This document shows positions 27,416 to 36,647 of a stretch of DNA of 64,000 bases, in pieces. This DNA is from Sphingomonas faeni (lineage in GTDB: Bacteria > Pseudomonadota > Alphaproteobacteria > Sphingomonadales > Sphingomonadaceae). The position numbers and the translations under genes were made by a program. Each line of letters starts with the position of its first letter. The stretch's first letter is position 1. The notes beneath the pieces are model-generated. The model worked only from the letters and a program-made list of their open reading frames with translations. It searched no databases and was not told the DNA's origin. Location: positions 3,305,001 through 3,369,000 of the forward strand of contig NZ_JAUSZF010000001.1 of assembly GCF_030817315.1 (NCBI RefSeq). Reading direction: 5' to 3'.

Positions 27416-28778
27416 ATGCTGGCATGGCCTTCGCGTTGGTGCGGAACATCAGCGCGAGTGCAACGATCGCGACGCCGTTCTGGAGCAGCGCGTGCCATCC
27501 CGCCCCGTCTGTGCCGAACGCCGACAGCATAGCGGGCAGGAGCGGGTAGAGCGCGAGGCTCGTGACGAGCCCAACGGTCATCGACCGGGCCGGCAGGCCC
27601 AGCGCGGTCAATCCCGATGCAAGTGGCGCACTGGCCAGCCCAGCGCCGCGGGCGGTTGCGATGAGGATCAGGAGGATCGTACCGCCACCGAAGCTCGCGC
27701 CGCCCAGCGTTCTGAGCAGCCGATCACCTGCAAACGCCAGGATGAGGACGATCGGCAGTGCGATCGCAAGCGCCAGACCGGCGCTTCGCCAGACGGTATG
27801 CCTCAGCGCGGTCAGATCGTTGCGTGCCACCTGGGCGGCGAGGACCGCGTAGCTTGCCTGGCTGAGCAACACCGTCGGCTGGGCGAGCAGCGACGTGGCG
27901 CGTTGGGTCAGCGCGAGCAACCCCGCCGCCGCAGGCCCGAGCAGCCAGCCCACCGTAAGCGGCGCGAGGTTGGGTGCGAGTTCGCGTACAGTGATGTCGA
28001 AGTTGGTGATGAGGATGAAGCGGTTCAGGCCTTCGGTGTCACGTGCAGCGCCGCGCCATGGTCCGCGTACACGTTCGCCAGCCGCGAGCTTGCGCCATGC
28101 CACCCAGCCGAAGCCCCACATGGCCAGCCCTTCCGCGATGGCCGCGATCAGCCAGACCGCGATGAAGCCCGTCAGCCCGCCGCCCGCGAACCAGATCCCG
28201 AGCGCACCGACGAGGCGGATTAACGGTGACACGGCCTGATGGACACCGATCAGGTCGAACCGGTCGGCGATCTGCAACAGGCCCTGCGGGGTCGCGCGGA
28301 CCGTCGCGATCACCGCGAGCGAATACGGCACGGCGACGCGTATCGTGTCCGGCGACCAGCCGAGGCGCGGTCCGATCAGCGGCACCAGCAGGGCGGCGAT
28401 GATCACGGCGACTGCGCCACATCCAAGTTCGATCACCGCGAGGAACCGGACGATACGGGCGAATCCGGCGTGATCCCCCCCTTGGAGAGCGATCCCGCCA
28501 TAACGCACCACGCCGTGAAAGCCGGAGAATGCCAGGACGCTGCCGATCAGCACCGCATAGCCATTGACGAGCACCAGTACGCCGTAGTCCGCCGCGCCAA
28601 GCCGATGCGTCACCAGCACCAGGTAGACGAGACTCATCACCCCCGCCGCCGCCTTGCCGCCGAGCAGGTGGCCGAGGTTGGCAAGCACCAGCCGGAGGCC
28701 CGACTGCCCATCGCGGGGCGGTCCAGGTTTCGCGGAATGCGCCGGCCGACACGTCATACGGTTTAGGAACGAACGCAT
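27414..28778 (-). CDS. Polysaccharide flippase, Wzx/MATE-like
   Basis: The 454-residue membrane protein has about 12-14 hydrophobic helices and the layout of oligosaccharide flippases (LGHLLGGKAAAGVMSLVYLVLVTHRLGAADYG-type N-terminus, quoted in part). These proteins move lipid-linked glycans across the inner membrane. It is divergent from the glycan transferase genes at 28889 and 30176 and close to two glycosyltransferases, so it most likely serves the same surface glycan. The start is not certain: GGAGG lies about 14 nt before the ATG at 28778, and a second ATG follows at codon 8. Confidence 0.85.
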   Translation of the reverse strand: MRSFLNRMTCRPAHSAKPGPPRDGQSGLRLVLANLGHLLGGKAAAGVMSLVYLVLVTHRLGAADYGVLVLVNGYAVLIGSVLAFSGFHGVVRYGGIALQGGDHAGFARIVRFLAVIELGCGAVAVIIAALLVPLIGPRLGWSPDTIRVAVPYSLAVIATVRATPQGLLQIADRFDLIGVHQAVSPLIRLVGALGIWFAGGGLTGFIAVWLIAAIAEGLAMWGFGWVAWRKLAAGERVRGPWRGAARDTEGLNRFILITNFDITVRELAPNLAPLTVGWLLGPAAAGLLALTQRATSLLAQPTVLLSQASYAVLAAQVARNDLTALRHTVWRSAGLALAIALPIVLILAFAGDRLLRTLGGASFGGGTILLILIATARGAGLASAPLASGLTALGLPARSMTVGLVTSLALYPLLPAMLSAFGTDGAGWHALLQNGVAIVALALMFRTNAKAMPA

Positions 28779-28888
28779 CGCGAGCGCTTAGACCCTCCAG
28801 GTTGCCCCGACGAACGCAAAGTTTCGCGGGTCCGCAAGTTACCAAAAGGTTTAGTGAGGATCGCCCGTGTCGGGAACGTCTACCGGGC

Positions 28889-30112
28889 ATGAAGATCGGT
28901 TTTCTGTTCAATCACGACCAAGTCCATCAGGTCGCCCACGCACTCCCGACCGCCTTGGCGATGGTGGAGGGCTATCCGGATGCGGAGATCGTCGTCGCCA
29001 CCACCAACGCCCGGCTAACCGACGAAGTGCGGCGGCTGTGCGCGCGACTGGGCGTCACCGTTCCGCTGATCGAACTGGACCTGCGGCGCGCGTTCACGCG
29101 AGCGCTGGCGACCACGCTCGAATGGGCGCTGCCGGTGACCAAGATCGGCATCTACCGCGACAATCTCGACTTCTTCCGCTCGCTCGATGCGCTGGTCGTC
29201 GCCGAGAAGACCTCGCTATTGCTCAAGACACGCTACGGCCTCGACGATCTCAAGATCATCCACACGCGTCACGGCGCTGGCGACCGGGCGATAGGCTTCA
29301 ACAAGCACAGCGCGACGTTCGATCACGTGCTGGTGTCGGGCACCAAGATCCGCCAGCGCCTGCATCGCGAGGCCGGCGTGCCATTGGATCGGATGAGCCT
29401 GATCGGGTACCCCAAGTTCGACCTCATGCCCGAGCCCGCACCGCGCCTACCGTTCCAGGCGAACGGAAAGCCGACCGTGCTCTACAACCCGCATCCGTCG
29501 CCGCACCTGTCGTCCTGGTATGACCAGGGCCGCGCGGTGCTGGAGCATTTCCTACACGACGACCGGTACAACCTCATCTTCGCGCCCCACGTCATGCTGT
29601 TCCACCGCAAGTTCGTGCTGACGATCGACAAGCTTCGGATCGATCGTGCCGGCCGGATCGATCAGCGCTTCCTCGATGCGCCCAACATCCATGTCGATCT
29701 AGGCAGCGCGGCGTCGACCGACATGACCTATACGGGGGCTGCCGACATCTATCTCGGCGATGTTAGCAGCCAGGTGTACGAGTTCCTCCACACGCCGCGG
29801 CCCTGCGTGTTCCTCGACGCGCACGCGACAAATTGGGAAGGCGACGCGAACTACGCCCACTGGCAGGCGGGCGAGGTTGTTACCGGCATCGAAGGACTTG
29901 GCGGCGCCCTCGACCGTGCGGTGGCGAGGCATGATCGGTATCGGCCGGTCCAGTGCGCCCTCTTCCAGCGCAGCTTCGAGTTGACCGCGGAACGGTCCGC
30001 CGTTCGTGCGGCGCGCGCGGTGATGAGCGTGCTCGGCGACACGGTCCCGACCGCCCTGCCTCAGCGCGAACCCGGGACCGGGGCGGGAACGCAGGGGTTG
30101 CGCGTCGCCTGA
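28889..30112 (+). CDS. TagB/TagF-like glycerophosphate or glycosyl transferase
   Basis: A 407-residue soluble protein of the COG1887 type (CDP-glycerol:glycerophosphotransferase-like, GT-B-like fold). It has an N-terminal Rossmann-like start (MKIGFLFNHDQVHQVAHALP), a central HTRHGAGDRAIGFN segment near residue 130, and YNPHPSPHLSSWYDQG near 205. A TGAADIYLGDVSSQVYEFL motif near residue 290 corresponds to the SDxSSxxxEF nucleotide-side motif of TagB/TagF enzymes. In Gram-positives these build teichoic acids; here it more likely adds a polyol-phosphate or sugar to a surface glycan. The ATG at 28889 is chosen over an upstream frame without signal. The ribosome site is weak. Confidence 0.75.
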   Translation: MKIGFLFNHDQVHQVAHALPTALAMVEGYPDAEIVVATTNARLTDEVRRLCARLGVTVPLIELDLRRAFTRALATTLEWALPVTKIGIYRDNLDFFRSLDALVVAEKTSLLLKTRYGLDDLKIIHTRHGAGDRAIGFNKHSATFDHVLVSGTKIRQRLHREAGVPLDRMSLIGYPKFDLMPEPAPRLPFQANGKPTVLYNPHPSPHLSSWYDQGRAVLEHFLHDDRYNLIFAPHVMLFHRKFVLTIDKLRIDRAGRIDQRFLDAPNIHVDLGSAASTDMTYTGAADIYLGDVSSQVYEFLHTPRPCVFLDAHATNWEGDANYAHWQAGEVVTGIEGLGGALDRAVARHDRYRPVQCALFQRSFELTAERSAVRAARAVMSVLGDTVPTALPQREPGTGAGTQGLRVA

Positions 30113-30175
30113 ACCGCCGCGAGAAGGCCCCCGCGGCGCCACTGCCGGCGCTGCTTTTAGGATCGATCGACCACC

Positions 30176-31102
30176 GTGGCTCTACGCAAGGACATCTGGC
30201 GCCCGGCCATCGTGATGGCGGCCGCCGAGGCGATCCTCGAGCGCGGCTCGATCGAGGGCTTTCCGATCGCGTGGTTGCCGCCAATGCGCAGCTTCCAGTT
30301 CCTAGCGGACCCCTTCGGGCTGTGGCGCGACGGACGGCTGTACGTATTCGTCGAGACCTACGACTATCGCGTCCGTATCGGGGCGATCGAAGTGCTGGTC
30401 TACGACTGCGACTTCCGTCTGGTCGATCGCCAGCCAGTCCTGAACGAGCCTTGGCATCTGTCCTACCCGCTCGTGTTCGAGGCGGAGGGCGAGACGTGGA
30501 TGCTCCCGGAGGCGCATCGCTCGAGCCGCCTGACCCTGTACCGCGCGGTGGGCTTCCCGACCCAGTGGGAGCCGGCGCACGTGATCGAACTCGATCACGT
30601 CGCGGTCGATGCGACGCCAGTCTTCCATGACGGGCTGTGGTGGCTGTTCTACACCTCGGCCGACCGCGAGCCGGACAAGATGAGCGCGTTGCACGTCGCC
30701 TCCGCCGAGCGGCTGTCGGGCCCTTGGACGCCCCATCCTGCCAACCCGGTACGCGTCGATGTCGCGAGTGCACGGCCGGGTGGGATGCCGTTGGTGATCG
30801 ATGGCCTGATCGTGCTGCCGGTGCAGGACTGTAGCCGAACCTACGGGGGTGCGATCCGTCCGCTGACGATCACCGTCTTGAACAGTGAGCTTTTTGAGGC
30901 TGAGGTGGGGGCTGCGCTCGTGCCACCGACCTCGTGTGCGCCGTACGTCGAGGGGTTCCATACGTTGTCAGCGGCGGGGCCTGTGACGCTGGTCGATATG
31001 AAACGGACCGAATTGTCGTTGCGCGGGCTTTCAATCGAAGCCGTGCGCGAGGTCAGGAAGCTCGGTCGTGCAGTCCGAAAGCGCGCATCCGTTCGAGGAT
31101 AG
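30176..31102 (+). CDS. Glucosamine inositolphosphorylceramide transferase-like N-domain protein
   Basis: The 308-residue protein matches the beta-propeller-like N-terminal domain of plant GINT1-type proteins: FLADPFGLWRDGRLYVFVE near residue 45, HLSYPLVFEAEGETWMLPEA near 97, and DATPVFHDGLWWLFYTSA near 145. Plant GINT1 adds glucosamine-type sugars to inositolphosphorylceramide, but its glycosyltransferase domain is C-terminal and is absent here. The bacterial protein may be a glycan-binding or hydrolase-fold partner. It starts at GTG 30176 because the frame is closed by a stop at 30158. It follows the TagB-like gene and overlaps the convergent glycosyltransferase by 50 bp. Confidence 0.75.
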   Translation: MALRKDIWRPAIVMAAAEAILERGSIEGFPIAWLPPMRSFQFLADPFGLWRDGRLYVFVETYDYRVRIGAIEVLVYDCDFRLVDRQPVLNEPWHLSYPLVFEAEGETWMLPEAHRSSRLTLYRAVGFPTQWEPAHVIELDHVAVDATPVFHDGLWWLFYTSADREPDKMSALHVASAERLSGPWTPHPANPVRVDVASARPGGMPLVIDGLIVLPVQDCSRTYGGAIRPLTITVLNSELFEAEVGAALVPPTSCAPYVEGFHTLSAAGPVTLVDMKRTELSLRGLSIEAVREVRKLGRAVRKRASVRG

Positions 31103-32156
31103 CAAGACCAGTCGCGGCGAACCGCTCCGGTCCGAACGTGGCGAGAACGCGGACGCGGCCCGCTCGACCCAATGCTGCCAGTTGAGCGGGATCGGCCAGG
31201 ACCTTCGAAAGGGCCGCGGCCAGCGCGACGGGATCGCCGGGAGGGACGGTAAAGCCGGTTTCTCCCTCGATGATACTAGCGGGGAGTTCGCCGACTGCCG
31301 AGGCGATCACCGGCAACCCAGTCTGCATCGCCTCATGCGCGGCGACGCACAATCCCTCTGATCGCGACGGCTGTACGTAGAGGTGGCAATTGGCGAGGAA
31401 CGCTGCCGGGTCGGCCTCATAACCGGCGAACCGCAACGTCTCCAGCCCAAGAGCCCGCGCGCGGGCGCCGAGCGCTTCGCGTTCCGCCCCGTCACCTGCG
31501 ATGACCAGTTCATATGGCGTGCTCGTCTCGACCAGCGCCAGCGCATCGATGAGCACGTCGTAGCCCTTCACGCGGTGGAGTCGACCGAGGCTGCCGATCC
31601 GAACCGGCTGCCCCGAGCGCCACGGAGAGGCCTGAAGCGCGTCGGGCTCGGCGCGGAAGATCGACCATTGCACCAAGCGGTCGGTTGGCACCCGCAGTCG
31701 CTCCGCCGTCAACCGCGTAACGGCCGAGGAGTCGCCGACCCACAACCTCGACAGCCGCTGCATCGCACGAAGCAGTACGCGATTGGCCGGCTTCAGGAAC
31801 GCCGCATGCTGCCAACTCACTACGGGCCAACCGCGGCGAAGGCCCACGATCTGCCCGAGAAGAGTGGCCCGGGTCAGAGATGTCCACAGATGCGTCGGCT
31901 TCCAGTCGCGCAAGGTCGCGTCAAGCCAACGGAGCGCTGCGGCATGATCGGTCTCGCCGCCGACGCGCACATGCACGTCGAACCCGGCATCGCGGATCGC
32001 CGCCTCGCCCCGCCGATCACGTGCGGTGAGGGCGAAGACCGCGATCTCCGCGCCGCCATCGCGCAGCACGCCGAGTACGACCGGCACCGGTGACGCCGCC
32101 CCGCCACCTTCGACCGAATTGATCACATAGGCGATCCGCACCGGCTGGTCGCTCAC
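31053..32156 (-). CDS. Glycosyltransferase family 4 protein
   Basis: The 367-residue GT-B enzyme has an N-terminal glycine-rich loop (VINSVEGGGAASP), the nucleotide-sugar half starting at IGSLGRLHRVKGYDVLIDAL near residue 187, and the donor-site PSRSEGLCVAAHEAMQTGLPV motif with the EX7E-type glutamates near residue 285. It transfers a sugar to a glycan intermediate at the cytoplasmic membrane face. The start overlaps the stop of the next glycosyltransferase by 4 bp (ATGA). Its 3 prime end runs 50 bp into the convergent gene. Donor and acceptor are unknown. Confidence 0.92.
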   Translation of the reverse strand: MSDQPVRIAYVINSVEGGGAASPVPVVLGVLRDGGAEIAVFALTARDRRGEAAIRDAGFDVHVRVGGETDHAAALRWLDATLRDWKPTHLWTSLTRATLLGQIVGLRRGWPVVSWQHAAFLKPANRVLLRAMQRLSRLWVGDSSAVTRLTAERLRVPTDRLVQWSIFRAEPDALQASPWRSGQPVRIGSLGRLHRVKGYDVLIDALALVETSTPYELVIAGDGAEREALGARARALGLETLRFAGYEADPAAFLANCHLYVQPSRSEGLCVAAHEAMQTGLPVIASAVGELPASIIEGETGFTVPPGDPVALAAALSKVLADPAQLAALGRAGRVRVLATFGPERFAATGLAILERMRAFGLHDRAS

Positions 32157-33271
32157 CCCTGCAATCCTTCAAACAGGGTCAGATACGCGACCGCCACGGC
32201 GCCTATCCGATGATGCGCGACAAGCGCCGCCAACGTAATCGGGTTCGCCGGCGTTTGAGCCAGTATCGTCTCGATGGCCGATGCCAATGCCGCGCCGTCA
32301 CGCAACGGGACGACCATCCCCGCCCCCGGTGTATCCAGCAACCGCGTCGCAGGCGTGCAGTCGGTCGCGATCACTGGCCGTCCCGCCGCCAGCGCCTCGA
32401 TCACGACCGCCGGAAAACCCTCAAAATCCGAGGCGAGCACGAGCAACCGCGCGGCGTCGAGCCACGGCCGGATGTCCGTGACGTAACCTGCCAACTCCGT
32501 GCGATCGGCGATACCCAGCGCGTGGATCTGTTGACGAAGCCCCTCCGCTTCAGGCCCATCACCAACGATCACGAGCCGTGCTGCGCACTCGGGCAGTGTG
32601 GCAAACGCCTCGATCAATCGCGAAAACCCCTTTTCGGGCACCAGTCTTCCCGCCGCCAGTACGATCGGCGGTTGCGTATCGGGAACCGGTTGCGGAGGCG
32701 CTACGTCATCGGGGAGCGCGGGCAGCGCGATCGTCGTCGCGAGGGAGCGCCGCAGGATACGGTTCGCCTGATCCCGCGCCACGTCTGACAGCGCGACGAT
32801 CGCATCCACCCGCCGCAACAGCCGCCGCATCCTCATCTCGAACGCCCATTGCCGCACCCGGCCACGCTGAGGTTTGTCCAGCGCCGCGCTGACCTGCGCG
32901 ACGACGGGTACACCGCGCTTGGCCAAGGCGGCCGCGACAGGCCAATGGAAATTCCCGGGTACGAACACGCCGTCGAACCGACGCTTCGCGACGAACGCGC
33001 GCGCCGCGCGCGCCAGACGCCGGCGCGAGCCAATAGCTCTCGGGATCGGGGGATCGGCAATGACTACCTCGACGTCGTCACCAGCGAGGACGCCCAAAGG
33101 TCCATTGCCGGATCCGGCGAAGACCGTGATCCTAGCACCCTTTTTTGCCCAAGCCGCGGCCAAACGCGCCGCGATGCGTTCGGTCCCGCCTAATGAAAAG
33201 TCGTGCAGCACGATCAGAATTGACGCAGGATCCGAACACATGTGCGTCCGATTAACCTGCCGATCCGCCAC
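32153..33271 (-). CDS. Glycosyltransferase family 4 protein
   Basis: The 372-residue GT-B enzyme has HDFSLGGTERIAARLA near the N-terminus, the second-domain start VLAAGRLVPEKGFSRLIEAF near residue 205, and ASDFEGFPAVVIEALAAGRPV with conserved acidic donor-site residues near residue 285. I place the start at GTG 33271 because AAGG lies 7 nt upstream; the ATG ten codons later has no ribosome site. It is coupled to the following glycosyltransferase by a 4-bp overlap, and both probably extend the same surface glycan as the flippase and TagB-like genes. Confidence 0.92.
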   Translation of the reverse strand: MADRQVNRTHMCSDPASILIVLHDFSLGGTERIAARLAAAWAKKGARITVFAGSGNGPLGVLAGDDVEVVIADPPIPRAIGSRRRLARAARAFVAKRRFDGVFVPGNFHWPVAAALAKRGVPVVAQVSAALDKPQRGRVRQWAFEMRMRRLLRRVDAIVALSDVARDQANRILRRSLATTIALPALPDDVAPPQPVPDTQPPIVLAAGRLVPEKGFSRLIEAFATLPECAARLVIVGDGPEAEGLRQQIHALGIADRTELAGYVTDIRPWLDAARLLVLASDFEGFPAVVIEALAAGRPVIATDCTPATRLLDTPGAGMVVPLRDGAALASAIETILAQTPANPITLAALVAHHRIGAVAVAYLTLFEGLQG

Positions 33272-33337
33272 AAGCTAACCTTATCGATTGCTCCTTTACA
33301 GTTCGCCTGATCGGGCCCGCGCAGCGTGACCCGTGAC

Positions 33338-33352
33338 ATATCTTCGTATGAA
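33338..33352 (+). promoter_or_regulatory. Shared motif upstream of the DUF1275 gene
   Basis: ATATCTTCGTATGAA ends 87 bp before the GTG at 33440, same orientation. Confidence 0.5.
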
Positions 33353-33439
33353 TGGAGCGCGGCCCTCCCCATCCTACGTGTCCTCGCAGTTCGAAGGTTG
33401 CTTCGATCGTAACAGCGACATCGAAAGGGAGATCGGACC

Positions 33440-34132
33440 GTGTCGACGTCACCCATTCCAGTTGGATCAACACCCCCCGTCGGAAAAGAGAATGGTCTCG
33501 GCATTGATCGCTGGAGGGTGGCTCTACCGCTTCTGTCCTTCGGGGCAGGCGCTGCAGACGGCTTCGCCTACCTCGTGCTTGGCGGTATATTCACAGCGAA
33601 CATGACCGGCAATGCGGTCCTCGCGACCATGTACGGCCGTCCCGACTATCCCTCGATCCTGATTGGCGCGCTCACGGCGATCGCCGCCTTCGCAATCGCC
33701 CTTGTCGTAGGTTTTCGCACTGCGAGGGCCGGGCACAGCGGCGCGGCGCGCAAGGCTCTGATCGTCTCGGCAATATGTCATGCCGCTGTCGTGCTGATGT
33801 GGTGGTGCAGCACGCGCTCGGGTCCAGTCGTGCTCTGCCTCATAGCGGCGTCCGCCGCCGCCATGGCGTTCCAGACCGTCGCTGCCAAACGGGACGGGGT
33901 CGATCATGGCGCGACGACCACTTACGCGACCGGCACGTTGACCGATCTTTTGAAAGACCTCGTCGATGGGCAGGTCAACTGGTGCAGTATTCGCTGGCTC
34001 TCGTTGTTCGCGCTGCCAGCAGGAGCTGCTCTTTCGGTGGCGGTTGCAAGGACGTGGCCTGATGTAACGCCGCTGATACCGTTGATTGCTACTGTCGCTT
34101 GCATCCGACTGATTTCGCCGGAGGCACTGTAA
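33440..34132 (+). CDS. YoaK/DUF1275 family membrane protein
   Basis: The 230-residue protein has about six transmembrane helices and the family signatures FGAGAADGFAYLVLGGIFTANMTGNAV near residue 33 (quoted in part) and TTTYATGTLTDLL near residue 160. DUF1275 proteins are widespread inner-membrane proteins of unknown transport function. The GTG start has GGGAG 8 nt upstream. The N-terminal 20 residues are proline-rich and cytoplasmic. It has its own motif copy, and the next gene, a bicupin, also has one, so both are probably induced together but from separate promoters. Confidence 0.9.
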   Translation: MSTSPIPVGSTPPVGKENGLGIDRWRVALPLLSFGAGAADGFAYLVLGGIFTANMTGNAVLATMYGRPDYPSILIGALTAIAAFAIALVVGFRTARAGHSGAARKALIVSAICHAAVVLMWWCSTRSGPVVLCLIAASAAAMAFQTVAAKRDGVDHGATTTYATGTLTDLLKDLVDGQVNWCSIRWLSLFALPAGAALSVAVARTWPDVTPLIPLIATVACIRLISPEAL

Positions 34133-34138
34133 GCCTCG

Positions 34139-34153
34139 AAACCTAGGTATGAC
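34139..34153 (+). promoter_or_regulatory. Shared motif upstream of the bicupin gene
   Basis: AAACCTAGGTATGAC lies directly after the DUF1275 stop and ends 92 bp before the ATG at 34246. Confidence 0.5.
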
Positions 34154-34245
34154 TAGGTTCGCTGCCGGGCATGGCACATTTGCAATTCGGGCGGACGGCT
34201 ACGCCTCCCCCGTTTCAGAAAACAGCGACAAGTCGAGGAACCGTC

Positions 34246-35478
34246 ATGACCGAGATGCGCAGTCCACAACCCGCTCCAAATCACGAACCGCCAGTCTTCG
34301 GCAACCCTGATCTGCCCGCCGAGGGGAACATCAATATCAAGGACGATCCCAAGAGCGGGATCATGACCGGGCCGCGCAATACCGTGCTGGAAAGCCAGTT
34401 TCCGTCGCAAGGAGACGCTCCTGCGACCGACATCAGTACGCAGCCGTTCTTCTGGTCGTCGTTCAACATCTCGCCGCGTCGCCAGCAGAAAGGCGGATGG
34501 GCCCGTGAACTGACCCAAGCCGACTTCTCGATCTCGACCGAGATCTCCGGCGTCAACATGTACCTCGCCGCAGGCGGCATCCGCGAGCTGCACTGGCACC
34601 AGACGGCGGAATGGGCGATCATGACCCGCGGCCGCTGCCGCGTCACGACGCTCGACAAGCACGGGCGTCCGAGTATCGAAGACGTCGAGGCCGGCGATCT
34701 GTGGTACTTCCCACCAGGCCTGCCGCACTCCTTGCAAGGACTCGGTCCGGACGGCGGCGAGTTCGTCATCGCCTTCGACGACGGGTCGCAGTCGGAGAGC
34801 AACACGCTTCTGATCACGGACTGGTTCGCGCATACGCCGCCCGATGTCCTGGCAAAGAACTTCGGCGTGCCGGTCGAAGCGTTCAAGGACATTCCGCTGC
34901 ACAACCTCTGGATCTTCCAGGGCAAGGAACCGGGCGATCTCGAAGCGGACCGGCTTGCGGCCAAGGTCGCCAGCGGTACCGAGGCCGTCATCTTCCGCCT
35001 TTCGCGTTCGCCGATGGTGAAGAGCAACAGCGGCGGCTCGATCCAGATCGCGGACAGCAGCAACTTCCCGATCGCCACGACCGTGGCGACCGCGCTCGTA
35101 ACCGTGGAGCCGGGCGGCATGCGTGAGATGCATTGGCACCCCAACGCAGACGAATGGCAATATTATCTGCGCGGCAGCGCGCGGATGACCGTCTTCAACA
35201 CCGGTCCCAAAGCGACGACGAACGACTTCCGCGCCGGCGACGTCGGCGTAGTTCGGCGTAACCTCGGGCATTTCGTCGAAAACACCGGCGACGACGTGCT
35301 GCAGTTCGTGGAGGTGTTCCGTTCCGACCGGTACGAAGAGGTGTCCTTGGCCAATTGGATCAGCCACCTTCCGCCATCGCTAGTCACGGAGCATCTGAAC
35401 ATCGATCCGGCCATGTTGGCCCGGTTCCCGAGTGAAACTCAGGGAATTGTTTCCAAGCCGGGCGTTTCGAAGGCCTGA
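34246..35478 (+). CDS. Bicupin oxalate decarboxylase family protein
   Basis: The 410-residue protein has two cupin domains. The metal-binding motifs are RELHWHQTAEWAIM near residue 115 (His, His, Glu) with the fourth ligand in GLPHSLQG, and REMHWHPNADEWQYYL near residue 290 with NLGHFVENTG. This is the manganese-dependent oxalate decarboxylase (OxdC) architecture. OxdC turns oxalate into formate and CO2 and consumes a proton, so it can raise cytoplasmic pH. No signal peptide is visible. AGGA lies 6 nt before the ATG. A motif copy precedes it and a hairpin terminator follows. Other bicupin activities cannot be excluded. Confidence 0.87.
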   Translation: MTEMRSPQPAPNHEPPVFGNPDLPAEGNINIKDDPKSGIMTGPRNTVLESQFPSQGDAPATDISTQPFFWSSFNISPRRQQKGGWARELTQADFSISTEISGVNMYLAAGGIRELHWHQTAEWAIMTRGRCRVTTLDKHGRPSIEDVEAGDLWYFPPGLPHSLQGLGPDGGEFVIAFDDGSQSESNTLLITDWFAHTPPDVLAKNFGVPVEAFKDIPLHNLWIFQGKEPGDLEADRLAAKVASGTEAVIFRLSRSPMVKSNSGGSIQIADSSNFPIATTVATALVTVEPGGMREMHWHPNADEWQYYLRGSARMTVFNTGPKATTNDFRAGDVGVVRRNLGHFVENTGDDVLQFVEVFRSDRYEEVSLANWISHLPPSLVTEHLNIDPAMLARFPSETQGIVSKPGVSKA

Positions 35479-35487
35479 GTCACGGGT

Positions 35488-35531
35488 GCGGATACACCTT
35501 TCCGGGTCCACACCGGACCGCGTGTATCCGC
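35488..35531 (+). terminator. Hairpin terminator after the bicupin gene
   Basis: GCGGATACAC (35488-35497) pairs perfectly with GTGTATCCGC (35522-35531), with a smaller GGTCC/GGACC stem inside. It begins 9 bp after the stop and is followed by TTTCG. Confidence 0.6.
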
Positions 35532-35791
35532 TTTCGTCCCCATCGTTCAGCATGCCGAAGGTTCATCTGGGAACGATCGGTCCGCCGAAGGCTAGCTCGG
35601 GTGCGTACGCCCGATAGCGCGTTGGTACCGCCGATCAGACGCAGTCTTGCAGACCGAACGATCATGTCAATTAGACGCCAACCGGCACGACTTGATGCAG
35701 AGCCGTCACCGAGGCACTATGATCTCGGCTTGTAGAACACGCTATCACAGTAAACGGCCGGTACGCCCAGAGCGTACAGACCGACGAAGAA
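35532..35791. other. Leader region of the NarL-type regulator
   Basis: I see no gene or shared-motif copy here. A CACTATGATC at 35717 is only loosely similar to the motif and was not counted. Confidence 0.4.
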
Positions 35792-36481
35792 ATGATCGGA
35801 ACACCGATGGCCATTCCACCGAAGGAGCCCGCGGGGACGGGCCGGACGACGTCCGACGATTCAAGCCGAAAGATACGAGTCCTTCTGGCTGATGATCATG
35901 AGCTGATCCGGTCCGGGATGCAGGCCTTCATCGCAACGCAGGACGATTTCGAGGTCGTTGGCGAAGCCAGCGACGGATTGGAAGCAGTGGCGGCCTACGG
36001 AAGGTTGATGCCCGATGTGATGCTGCTGGACATGCAGATGCCGCATCTCGACGGCGTCGATGTGATTTCAGCGATAATAGCCGACCATCCATCCGCCAAG
36101 ATCGTGATCCTGACGACATACTCGGGGGATGCCCGCGCCATTCGCGCTTTGAACGCGGGGGCCGTAGGGTACATGTTGAAGACCAACCTCCGAAAGGAGT
36201 TGTTCGAGGCCATCCGCAACGCCGACAAAGGCACAAAGACGATCGATCATCAGGTCGCTCAGAACATGGCCGTCTTCCGCAGCGACCAGTTGACGAAGCG
36301 AGAACGTGATATCGTCAGCCTCGCTAGGGACGGCAAGTCGAACCGGGAAATTGGAAACGACCTCGGTCTCGCCGAAGAGACGGTGAAGGGATACATGAAG
36401 CTCATATTCGCCAAGCTCAGGGCATCGGACCGCGCAAACGCCGTCGCGATCGCGGCGCGCCGCGGCTTCATCAGCCTTTAA
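35792..36481 (+). CDS. NarL/LuxR-type response regulator
   Basis: The 229-residue protein has a receiver domain from about residue 28 (VLLADDHELIRSGM, phosphoacceptor in VMLLDMQMPHLDG, ILTTYS, YMLKTNL) and a C-terminal LuxR helix-turn-helix (LTKRERDIVSLARDGKSNREIGNDL near residue 170). An unusual 27-residue polar N-terminus precedes the receiver, so the true start may be the ATG at 35807 or later. The protein should dimerise and bind DNA on phosphorylation. No kinase is adjacent, but a small DHp-like protein is encoded 166 bp downstream, an interesting pairing. Confidence 0.92.
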   Translation: MIGTPMAIPPKEPAGTGRTTSDDSSRKIRVLLADDHELIRSGMQAFIATQDDFEVVGEASDGLEAVAAYGRLMPDVMLLDMQMPHLDGVDVISAIIADHPSAKIVILTTYSGDARAIRALNAGAVGYMLKTNLRKELFEAIRNADKGTKTIDHQVAQNMAVFRSDQLTKRERDIVSLARDGKSNREIGNDLGLAEETVKGYMKLIFAKLRASDRANAVAIAARRGFISL

Positions 36482-36647
36482 GTCGAAGCGGGAGCCGCAA
36501 TCGGGTACGTCTTGCGACAGCGCCGTACCGAGGCGACCATGAATTTAATTTATCGATCGATCACGAAATGTCCGCAAACCCCTCCTTTGGGGCTATCGGT
36601 CGGATTCGGATGCATTCTAATGAGTGTGTCTCCGATGAGGAACGATC

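Noticed and set aside
34153..35367. A 404-residue minus-strand frame
   Set aside because: Antisense to the bicupin gene, whose metal motifs are intact.
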